Below, piece after piece: positions 47,714-57,347 of a DNA stretch of 64,000 nt (position 1 is its first letter; each line of letters begins with the position of its first letter). The notes below the pieces were generated by a model. The model was given only the letters and a program-made list of their open reading frames with translations, did not search any database and had not been told where the DNA came from. The DNA is taken from NCBI GenBank assembly GCA_963682025.1, contig OY821517.1, positions 111,303,625 to 111,367,624 on the forward strand. The letters run 5' to 3'. The translations under genes and the position numbers were made by a program. The DNA is from Cordilura impudica. Lineage: Eukaryota > Arthropoda > Insecta > Diptera > Scathophagidae.

Positions 47714-49295
47714 CGGTATATTTCACAATTATAACGTCACTCTTTTTTTGATTATAACTCTTTCAATATAATATGATTCCCTTAGGTCTCTTCGGATGAA
47801 TTACTCTTCTTTGAATATGCTCTTGGCTGATAATTGTTTTATTGTTATAGTTGCATTTGTTGTAATTTGTTTTTGCAATTTACCGCATGTTAGTGTTTCA
47901 TAATTATAACGTCGTTTTGCAAAAAATAGGAAAAAAAAGATCAGTAAGTGATTAGACTTTGATGAAATTTGATCTTTTAAAATATATTTCCTTATCTGTC
48001 ATCGGATGCCTCGCGGAAAAATTCTGACCGACCTTGAAAAAGGTCAAATTTTGGCTTTCAAAACCGAAAACGTAAGTTTACGAGAAATTGCTCGAAGATT
48101 GTATCGAAGTCTAAGGGTGATTCAAAATTTTTTAAAGAGTCCCACAAATTATGGAAAAATAAAATGTTCAGGGCGAAAAAAAATTCTATCGCAGCGCGAC
48201 ATTGCTCATATTGCCCGACTGGCAAGCAACTCCTCAGCTAGTATTGCGAAAATTCGAGCCCAATCTGGAGTAGTTGCATCAAAAACAACTGTTTGGAGGG
48301 CATTAAATGGAGAAGAAAACATAGTACGTTGTAAAATGGCCATTGTACAGAGACTTCTTCCACGTCACATAGCTGTTAGAATGAAGTTTGCACATGACAA
48401 CATGGGTACGGATTGGAAACAGGTAAGTCGAATAATCATAAAAAAAAACTAGAATTGAAATAAAACTTAAAATGGTTAAAAACATTAAACATTTCACTCT
48501 AGGTCATATTCTCCGACGAAAAAAAATGGAACTTAGATGGCCGGCAACCGAGGTTACTGGAGAGACGTAAGAAAGGAACCCCTAACTTTCACAAAGAGAA
48601 ATTTTGGAGGAGCATCATTGATGGTATTGGGAGCTTTTTGTGCCGATGGTACGTTGGAAATCCAATTTGTTTCATGTAGGATGAATAGTGCTGACTATAT
48701 AAGAACGTTAGAAATGAGTTTGGTTTAATTTTTGGAAAAAAAATGCAAACAAAAGCTTCATTTTTCAACAGGATAACGCAGCTATCCATAACAGTGCTGC
48801 GACTAAAAATTGGTTTTCTTCCAAAAATATTAATGTTTTGGAATGGCCTGCGTGTTCCCCTGATCTGAACCCAATGGAAAACGTATTGGGTATTTTATCT
48901 AACAGGGTCTACTCCGAAAATCGCCAATACGCAGATGTCGCCTCACTGAAGAATGGGAGAGAAGGAGCGAAACTCAAATAAATAATTTAGTTGAAAGTAT
49001 GAAGAATAGAATTTTTACTTTAATACAAAATAAAGGTGGAAGAATTCCTTATTAATTTTATTACAATTGCATTTTATTTAAGAGAAATTTTTAATGACGT
49101 TATAATTCTGAAACACTAACATGCGGTAAATTGCAAAAACAAATTACAACAAATGCAACTACAACAATAAAACAATTATCAACCAAGAGCATATTCAAAG
49201 AAGAGTAATTCATCCGAAGAGACCTAAGGGAATCATATTATATTGAAAGAGTTATAATCAAAAAAAGAGTGACGTTATAATTATGAAATACACTT
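47714..49295 (+). mobile_element. Tc1-like DNA transposon with IR/DR ends
   Basis: Flanked by TA on both sides (47712-47713 and 49296-49297). Each terminal inverted repeat is about 200 bp and starts and ends with the same direct-repeat core TTTCAnAATTATAACGTC: outer left near 47721, inner left near 47896, inner right about 49093-49112, outer right about 49268-49287. This two-site layout is the IR/DR arrangement known from Sleeping Beauty-type elements, in which both sites bind transposase. It carries a transposase pseudogene and lies in a Helitron. Confidence 0.88.
48006..49055 (+). pseudogene. Tc1-type DD34E transposase with one intron, frameshifted
   Basis: Exon 1 (48006-48422) starts MPRGKILTDLEKGQILAF and holds the paired-like helix-turn-helix region, ending at DWKQ. 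A canonical 80-bp intron (GTAAGT...CACTCTAG, 48423-48502) follows. Exon 2 restarts VIFSDEKKWNLDG with the first catalytic Asp. Frame is lost at about 48535, then NRGYWRDVRKEPLTF and MVLGAFCADGTLEI; a second shift after 48728 leads to FQQDNAAIHNS (second Asp) and WPACSPDLNPMENV (Glu), with 34 residues between the last two catalytic residues. A further shift near 48945 precedes the end GGRIPY. Three lesions kill it. The role was cut-and-paste transposition at TA. Confidence 0.85.
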
Positions 49296-49984
49296 TATTA
49301 ATATGATAGAGAAAGCCTTGCAAATTTAACTCAGGTCATCAATTATTAACGTGAGTAGTCAGACAAAAAAATGGGCGGGATTGGACAAATGCGCGTGACG
49401 CCCCCACACAAACTTAATATTAAATGTGATATATCTGAATTACTGTATTAGTGACAGCCTTAGGACTTTGCATGAGCCCTTTCACAACGATTCGAGGGGG
49501 AGGGGGAGGGTGTAGCGAAGCACACCGGGTTACATCTAGTTTTTTATAAAACAAAATAAAAATTTTGTTATTTGCTCTTTTACCTTTTTTACGTTCTCAG
49601 TTTTTCAAATATATTATATTTTGGTAGTTTTTTCTATTTTGATAAAATAGAACTAAAAATGTTTAAATATGTTCACTTAGATATTACCTAAAATGGTTCA
49701 GTAATACAACACTCTAACTAGCTAAAGTGAACTTGGCTGCATATACCTGTCAGTCTGTATGCATTGACCATAAAGTTGTAAAAACATCCTGACATAAACT
49801 GTATAGACAGGTAGACGTGTTTGGCCATAACTCAGTGAAAAATCAATCGATTTGACAGTTACATGGCTTATTGTAAAGCTTATAAAATGCTAAATATTAT
49901 CAAATTTTTGCAGATTTTTATATTATTTTTCACGATTTTTTTTTTTTGGTGCTTGAAAACAGAAATTTAAATTTTTTTCATATA

Positions 49985-50345
49985 TTATTTTGATGAATTC
50001 AGCACAATAAAAATTCCGCCTGCGGCCCAAAATTTTCAATGTTAAAATTCTGTTAATGAATTCAATATAATAAGAAATTTACACTCAAAAATAAAAAAAA
50101 TAATGAAAAAATTTGCTTGCGTTACCTCGATTATTTTCTAAAGTTCGAAAATTTACAATCAATGTATTTTGCAATAATTAGAAACTTTTTACCTGATACC
50201 AGGTCGAAAATTGAAGTTAAGATATTAAAAAATTTGCACTTAAAAATTTGAAACAACGAAAATTCGCTAGCGCTACCTGTACTATTTTTGAGCGGTTAGT
50301 GAATTTAGCCTAATAAAATAAAGATGATTGAGTTTGATATTATAA
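49985..50345 (+). repeat. relative of the foldback-like element without the minisatellite arms
   Basis: 50040-50100 matches the left edge of the 37281 element (AAATTCTGTTAATGAATTCA) and 50180-50336 its right edge (CAGGTCGAAAATTGAAGTTA, CGCTACCTGTACTATTTTT). In between there is only about 80 bp. A related 'tgaattcagcacaataaaa' also precedes it at 49993, so edges recur in direct orientation. Confidence 0.6.
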
Positions 50346-53014
50346 TATATTACAACTAGTGGAATGTGTGGCGCCTAGGCGCCCGTTTATTTTGACTTTA
50401 ACAAACAAATTTTTTTTCCATTTCAGAATTTTCTATATTTTACATATTTAAAAAAATAAATTTTAATGTTTTTAAAATTTAAAAAAAAAAAAAAACGAAA
50501 CACAGTTGTAAAAAATACACACCAAAAACTTCGATTTCCAAATGAAGTTTTACATAAGGTCCAGTAGCCACTCCTTGCCTTATACTTTCTGCTTCTATAC
50601 ATAAGGAGTTTTTAATATTATAAGATTTTAAAAAATATTTTATTTTGATAGAAACTCGGTAAATTTAGTTTTATTAAGACAAACTATTAATATGTATCTT
50701 TTTAATAATTTGATTTAATAATTTAATAATTTAATTATTTAATAATTTAATTATTTAATAATTTAATTTATGTTTTATAACTTGCATCAAAATAAATTAA
50801 AAAGTTAATAAAAGTCGTATTTTGCATAATTCTTTTTTAAAGACATGAATACACGTTATAGCATAACATTTGAAGAATCTTTGAAAAAATTTTCAACTAA
50901 AAGTTTTAATAAATAAGTCCGTGACAGCCAACATCCGGAGGCGTTGTTGTTTTGTGTTGAACATCACAACTCGTTACCGGACCATGTGAAATAAAAAAAT
51001 CGAAATGCGTTTAAAAGGTGACATGTTTCCTGAAGTAGTGACGAAGAGTTTTAAATTTTTTTTTTGCAGCATTTTGAAGTGAAAAACGATTTTTGCTATA
51101 CAATTTCGGGAATTTGTTGTTAAAAAAGAAGAAAATGGAATTACAAAAACCTTCGTGGTTGCCTGATGATTTATGTGTAGATATAGTGTCTAAAATTTCA
51201 AAAGAATCGGTCAAGAGGATTATGAATTATGATGTTCACGGACTTCGAACACTTATTTGCGAGAAAATCGGTTTAAAGTTTTTTAAAAACGGATTTATAT
51301 ACTATATGTATACCGTATGAGGCCGGTCGCTGGAAATGCTGTATCTTCTTAAGTTTTGCTCTGATTTGCTTAAAGTTTTGAAACAACACTCTCGACATGT
51401 TGTGCATTCAGGAAGAGAAATGCAAAAAAGGTTTTAAAACCTACCACCCCTTAAGGAAATGCAAACACCAATACACCTACACAAAAAGGAAAGGAATATT
51501 TCATATTTCATCATACATGTAAACTGAAAAAAGAGAACTAAATTTTTTGCAAAGTTATCTATAAATCCAAAAAAGAAAAAATAAAAAATAAGTGTGTATT
51601 AGTTTTACTTAAAAGAAAAAAATCGCCTTTAATTCCTCCATGATAATTTCAATAAATTATTCAAATTAAAATCTTAAATAAACCTATTTACGTAATTGAT
51701 GTTTGTCAAAATTTTTTTAAAAGCAAGTTATGCAAAAATTAATATTATGAGTGAAAAAAAAATTATTCTCCCACCTCTCACTAAAATTACAATGTAATTT
51801 AATTATACAAAGTTACAATAATTTAAATTTTAAACTTTATATTGCACTATTTTTTTAAGGGGTTTTCAATACAGAGCTATAAACGAAATCATACGTTGGA
51901 CAACAACAAAATCCACATTGAAGATCTCTTTTTTCTCAAATATTTATCAAAAAAAGCATAGTCTTTGGTAAGTGCTGGCCATCAGAGAACCTGAGCGAAA
52001 GCACTCTTAACAATACAAAACAAAACAATTTTGAGATGAAAAACAAAACAGACAAACGGATAAGTTTAGTTTGATAAAAAAAAGTGTGTATGCATATCGG
52101 ACGACGTTAAATATCATTCATTACTTTTTTGCAGAATTTTTTCATTGTCCAATAATGGGAATTTAAAGAAGAATTTGAATAAATATTAGTTTTTTTTTGA
52201 TGAATTTTTTTTTCCATATGTAACACGAAATCTGCATATGTAGTGCTATTGTCGTTAGCAGTGTTGCCAATTTTGACAACTTATTGTAATTTAGACGATT
52301 TTTCAATATGTTAAAATGATTTGTTAAATTTCTTAAAATGATGATTGAAGATTTAAAATTTTCAGTAGTATAAAAATTACGATTTCAATGGTTAACAATT
52401 AATGGGTTGTTTATCGAAAATTGATAGTTTTTGTTCAGTGTAAATGTAAATTACAAAATATGTATAGATTTAATTCTGGGTCAAGTCGTTTCAAAACGGA
52501 AACACCTTGAATAGCATCTCCATTTAAGATTTAAGTTTTAATTACGACTATACTTTAAACCTATATTATATGTTTCAGCTATAGATACATATCAATAAAA
52601 TTATTTAGATGATTGCTGTGTTAAATTTTTTTCGTTGAAATTTCATCACTAATAGATTTTTATATATCGAAATAACCAATGCTGTAATAATATTCGTAAT
52701 ATGAATGATATAAATAAATTTTATTGTTTCCTTTTGTAATATTTTGTCGAGTTTTAATTTTATTTTCTTAACAATTTCTTGTTTTAAAAATGATGATTTT
52801 GGCGATTTAGTTTCCAAAATTGTCGATTTTCAGAAGATTTTATTAGCAGCACTGGTCGGTAACATAGAAGAGAGAAAATTGTGTGTGGGTTTGTATAAAA
52901 TGAGAAAGATTAAATTTTGTTTGTGTATTTCGCATAGCATTTTTATGTGTATTATTTCAGCGTTACAGAATCAGTCAGTCAGTCAGTGAGTCAGGGATCA
53001 GCGTAAATATATTT
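50346..53014. other. AT-rich region, no gene supported
   Basis: 50700-50770 is an imperfect array of AATAATTTAATTATTT units. A short frame at 51135-51320 (MELQKPSWLPDDLCVDIVSK) has an F-box-like start by eye, but it is brief and stops; I do not call it a gene. 52976-52990 is (CAGT)n. Confidence 0.35.
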
Positions 53015-53075
53015 AAGATATCAAACTCAATCATCTTTATTTTATTATAATATATTATAATATCAAACTCAATCA
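53015..53075 (-). repeat. inverted echo of the sequence at 50306-50345
   Basis: 'ATCAAACTCAATCATCTTTA' here is the reverse complement of the sequence just after the foldback-family relative at 50318-50340, and a second partial copy follows at once (53055-53072). Confidence 0.6.
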
Positions 53076-53454
53076 TTAATCACTAAAATGATAAAGATCA
53101 AAAATAAGATTTTTTATTTTTTTTATAGCAAATGATGAAAATAATAAAATAAAAATAAAAGTAAATAAAACTTTTATGCATAGTATTATTGTGTTGATGA
53201 CTAATATATATTGACCTTCAATTCCGCGCTGAAGCCAGTTGGTATTTGACTCAATAAGAGACCAGAAAATATTTTGGTAAAAAGTAAAGAGAGTGAAGTG
53301 CTATAAGCTCGGAAGACGACAGCGCATCTAGATTAGCTGCTATAAAAGAATTAGACGTTTTACCAGAACAGGAAGAAAGAAAACTTCACACCATTCTCAT
53401 GAATATTAAAACAAGATGGAAAGCCTCTAATCGTACAAAGGAAATCTCCATTAA

Positions 53455-54344
53455 TATATGTAATGTTTTTTTCAATATTTTCATTACAAATGAAAGAAAA
53501 AATTAAATATATCTTCTTCATTTGAAGCACATAAAATATTTATTTTTTTGTAAATCCAAACTTATTATCATATTAATAATACTAAGGCCGAGGCCACGCA
53601 AAGAGCGGCAAAGCGGCGAACGGCTGAGCGATGAGCGGAAAAAATTAAAACATATAAAATACTACTGAAGTGGCCACACAATGAGCGGCATGTGAGCGGC
53701 ATTTCTGAGCGTCTAAGTGGCGTCGCTCAGGAATACAACTTGTTCCAATTTTTAGTTATTTTCTGAGCGGCAAAGAATAAAAATGGCAAAAAATGGCTTT
53801 TCTTTGTTTTGTCAATCTGTAGCGCGATTCAGTAACTTCTTGTTAACGATAATCGAATCGTTAGAAAAAAAAACAACAAAATTATCGATTTTGGTATTCA
53901 ATAAAATTTTTAAACGATATTCGGTATGTTAAAGTCAGATGTTGTTGCTATCTTAACGACAACCATCTTTGTGTTGTTTCTCAATCGATAAAAAGTTAAA
54001 AAGGTTGAAATGTAGCCATACATAAATAAAAATCATAAAATAGTGAAAATATTTTGCTTTTATTATAAAAACTTTTGATGTAAATAATAAATAATAACAT
54101 CCACAATGGCATTTTGACAACTAACCGCTCAGAATTGACGCTCAGTAATAAGCCGCTTGCCGCTCGAACTCGCCGCTGTGCCGCTCACCGCTCTGCCGCT
54201 TGCCGCTTTGCCGCTCATTGCGTGGCCTCGTCCTTAGGGACTTTGTGTATATATAAGTATACAAAACTAATATTGAGAACTAGTGTTTATTATAGTTTAA
54301 GTTTTGCCTCAATATTGTGAATAAATAAACGATATAAAAAAAAT
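53455..54344 (+). mobile_element. retroposed 890-bp insertion with a 13-bp target duplication
   Basis: AAATCTCCATTAA stands at 53442-53454 and again at 54345-54357. The right end is A-rich (AATAAATAAACGATATAAAA), with AATAAA signals. A 13-bp duplication plus an A-rich tail is the mark of LINE-mediated retroposition. No protein is recognised. It carries the GAGCGGC inverted-repeat element at 53592-54238. Removing it restores continuity of the host RAG1-like frame (TKEISI to LLTWLYEF), supporting the boundaries. Confidence 0.7.
53592..54238. mobile_element. inverted-repeat element rich in GAGCGGC
   Basis: Left end CTAAGGCCGAGGCCACGCAA followed by GAGCGGCAAAGCGGC; right end is the inverse (TTGCGTGGCCTCGTCCTTAG preceded by GCCGCTTTGCCGCTC). 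The arms are built from many GAGCGGC/TGAGCG motifs and are strikingly GC-rich in this AT-rich window. No clear target duplication of its own. MITE- or foldback-like. Confidence 0.6.
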
Positions 54345-55653
54345 AAATCTCCATTAAAAGGCTTTTAACCTGGCTGTATGAATTCGCAACATTTAAAATC
54401 TTCGAAAAAGCCCATACATCTACTGACTGAACCATAAGAAGACCAGGAAAATCTTTGGAAGAGTGTTCGTCGTACACAAAAAAATGGAAAGTTCAGGATG
54501 TTATAGAAGCAATATCTACCGCTCATCTGTCATAAGCGTTATCCATAAAAATACACGAAAGACCAAGAAAAGTTCTGATTTTACAAAAGTAGTAGCGATC
54601 GCAAGCCCTTTGCGATTGCACAGGATCGAAGAGAGTATTCCAATGCCAGCAAATGCTTTACCCACAAAGTATAGCATAGAAGAAGCTTTGGCGTTGTTTA
54701 TGGACTTGGGATTGTCAAAGGAATGATGAATCATCTGGTCAAAGTGCTTACAAACAAACAAATGACACAACTATTACAGATGCAAATATGTTTATGGCTC
54801 CCGTAGTTCCTTTACGACTGAGAATTGAAATCTCTGAGCATTGATAAAATCCTCGTCCATCATCAGTTCTTTTTTACGTCCAAAGCCTTCTGTTCTTGAA
54901 ATGACGAAAGGAAAAACTGTTCTGATTGATTATGAATTTTTCTTACAATGATTGATGGCAGTCTTAAATGTAATAACAGATACCTCGTCAACTTTGAAGT
55001 GTGCTTGCAAAAACTCACAGAAAGACTTTCAAAACATTGATGATTCAAGTGATGAGCAAAATTATGAGTATGGAATTTCTCCGTTAAAGTTGAAAACACG
55101 AATATTCGTCGTCAGAAATAAAACACATATGTGTATATGAAAATGCACACAATCAGTGCGTCGAACGAAATACGTAGTACGTAACGAACTCTGCGATAGG
55201 TTTATTTCTATTTCTAATGCCGACGAACGACGAATAAATTCGTGTAAAAAGACCGTATTTTATTTTAGTTTTTCAAATGTTTTAGTAAATAAAGTAATTT
55301 TTATCTTTATGAATTATTTTATATATTATTTATACCTTATAAGATAAATAAAATATATTTTTAACTATATAAATTTCTTTTACATAGTATTTTGTTAATT
55401 TTTATTCTTTTTCGCTTAGTGCTTCTTTTTTTTTTTAAATATGGTCACACTATCAGCAACAACATGTAAACAAAAATGACATAAAATTAATTTATGAATG
55501 AAAATTTATGTAATTTTTTCAGAATTAAAAAATTAAACGCTGCCGTACAAAAATTAAGGCTTTTACCATCGTGAACATGATGTTTACAATTATAATAACT
55601 CGTACCAAGTTAAAAATTCTTTTATTCATATTTTTCCAATATTTATTTATATA

Positions 55654-56842
55654 CATTAGGGTTATGACTCTTTTATTTTTTTTTTTTTTTCTTTAAATAT
55701 CAAATTTTACATGCCCTAGCCAAAAAGTCTATTAAAAAATATTAAGAAACGCAATTTTACTTCTTCGCTGCTCTCAAAAAAGTTTCCGCACCAAACGCGT
55801 TGAAATTTGGTCTATATTGTTCTATTTGATTTAAAACATTTCTTCTACGTTTTAAAGACCACTGTGTATTTTAGGTGCGATGCCCCGAATGATTTCAAAT
55901 TTTCACCACTTATAACACATTTTGTTGCAATTCTAGCAAAATATATTTTTTTCGACAGTCGAGATATTTTCCGAGTTATGGACCTCCAAAGTTTGGACAT
56001 TGACTTATATATAACTTTTTAGTATCGGAATTGATTAATATATACATCATTTTGAAGTTCACATGAGTGCCTTTTATGTGATATTTTTAAATTTGAAATC
56101 CAAAACTTGTCATTATCTCATAAAACGATCTCTGCAATGTTGATATCTACAACAACTGAATATAAAAAAATTTAGATCCACTAGCTTCATTTCGATGCTC
56201 GGTGGAATTCTAGAAAAATTCTGGCAATATTAGCATATTGCTGACTTTAGTATTCATAAATTCTTTTAATATATAAGATAAATAATTATACCTCGTATTA
56301 AAATCTACATTGTTTAAATAATTTTTTTTACTATGTATACATATACCTAAAACCTCGATCTGCGTCGATAATTGGGACCCAAAAAAGACGACGCAAAACG
56401 AAACGACGCAAATTGAAATTAATTTTCCTATACATAAATATTTTGTTAATTAGTACTAAAATAAAACATTTACTTGCATTCCTACAGAATTAAATGGGAA
56501 ATCCCCTTTATATAAAATTTAAGCAACGCAGATAGAAAATTTTACGATGCAAATAAAAATTTTAACGACGCGACTCTGAAATCACGAAAATTCAAGAACG
56601 ACGCAACTTCGAAAACGATGCAATCGAAACGACGCAAATCGAGTTTTTAGTGTATTAAATTAATAAAAAATATAAAAATAAAAATAAAAAAAAATTCAGT
56701 GAGTTTTTTGAAATTGCATTTGGTGCGGAAGGTTTTTCCGGCAAAATGACCTGCAAACACGATTTTTATTATTAGTTTAGTATTGCCTATCACGTTGTGA
56801 TGGGTTAAAATTTTGTAAAAAATTATTCATAACCCTAATGTA
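55654..56842. mobile_element. nested inverted-repeat DNA element with TA flanks
   Basis: Left end CATTAGGGTTATGA preceded by TA, right end TCATAACCCTAATG followed by TA. The arms reach at least 140 bp, since TTTCCGCACCAAACGCG (about 55782-55798) is matched inversely by GCATTTGGTGCGGAAGG (about 56716-56732). No transposase visible. Probably Tc1/mariner superfamily by TA duplication. Confidence 0.55.
56346..56652. mobile_element. pogo/Tigger-like MITE
   Basis: Left CCTAAAACCTCGATCTGCGT, right CAAATCGAGTTTTTAGTG (inverse), flanked by TA (56344-56345 and 56653-56654). The 'CTCGATTTGCG' terminus is of the type seen in pogo/Tigger elements. The interior repeats 'cgacgcaa' many times. Confidence 0.6.
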
Positions 56843-57342
56843 CATATTATAAATTAAAAACAATTTCAAATGACGTTACTGCTGTTATATGAATTCGTCG
56901 TAATTGTATTTCATTCGACGAATTTACGCAACGAATTGTTGCCGACAAATTCATCGAGCTGTGCGAAATTCATCATTCGTTCCAGTTGTGTTTCAACCTT
57001 AAATACCAGAATTAGGTGCATGGAGTTCATTTTAAAACTAGCGTATACAATTTCGCGAGATGGGGAATATTTTGATAAGAACGCAACACCAAAAGGAAAG
57101 CTATCTGCTCGAGAAAAAATTATACAAAATGAATTTCTTAAGAAGCTTGGACTGAAATTAAACTGGCCAAAGCAGGGTTATGGAAATAATAACAATGCTA
57201 ATATGTCCATATCATTTTTTGAAAATGATGAGGTAACAGCCCGAATAATTGGGGTCGACAATAATATTATGAAAGAGTCGAGAGTCGATTTGGCGATGTC
57301 CGTCCGTCCGTCTGTGTGTCCATGTAAACCTTGTAATCAAAC

Positions 57343-57347
57343 TACAG
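57343..57347. repeat. 5-bp target duplication TACAG, left
   Basis: Identical to 61806-61810 and part of the DINE sequence 'aaactacaggtcgcaaat'. Confidence 0.85.

Larger units (their letters stand above)
47514..49539 (+). mobile_element. complete Helitron ends of the 'gggcgtggcacc' family, with a Tc1 element inside
   Basis: 5' end TCTATACTAACATAATAAAG preceded by A; 3' end hairpin GGTGTAGCGAAGCACACC, 6 bases, then ATCTAG followed by T. This satisfies the Helitron pattern (5' TC, 3' hairpin plus CTRR, insertion between A and T without duplication). Without the Tc1 insertion it would be about 440 bp, so non-autonomous and shorter than its neighbour. Confidence 0.75.
55088..56998. mobile_element. 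1.9-kb DNA element inserted at TTAA
   Basis: TTAA is present at 55084-55087 and 56999-57002. The ends are inverted: GTTGAAAACAC at the left and GTGTTTCAACC at the right, with further weakly inverted 'cgtcgaacgaaatac'/'gtatttcattcgacg' text inside. A TTAA duplication is the rule for piggyBac elements, but the terminus does not start CCC and no transposase remains, so the superfamily is open. It hosts the nested element at 55654-56842. Confidence 0.55.
53280..57282 (+). pseudogene. RAG1/Transib-like transposase, decayed and twice interrupted (copy C)
   Basis: Piece 1 (53300-53454) reads SRLAAIKELDVLPEQEERK and TILMNIKTRWKASNRTKE. Piece 2 (54358-55087) continues LLTWLYEFATFKIFEKAH, KKWKVQDVIEAIS, EEALALFMDLGLSKE, NPRPSSVLFYVQ (RAG1 'EEPKPNSE' region), a frameshifted MIDG that matches the second catalytic Asp, ITDTSSTLKCACKNSQKDF (zinc CxxC region, disturbed) and YGISPLK. 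Piece 3 (56999-57282) resumes LNTRIRCMEFILKLAYTIS, then NEFLKKLGLKLNWPKQGYGN and ARIIGVDNNIM before being cut by a DINE copy. The C-terminal Glu region is lost. The breaks coincide with insertions having their own target duplications (53455-54344 and 55088-56998). Confidence 0.75.

Noticed and set aside
51135..51320. Short frame with an F-box-like 'LPDDLCVDIVSKI' start
   Set aside because: Too short, ends at once, and no downstream exons or repeats could be recognised. Listed only as a weak remark.
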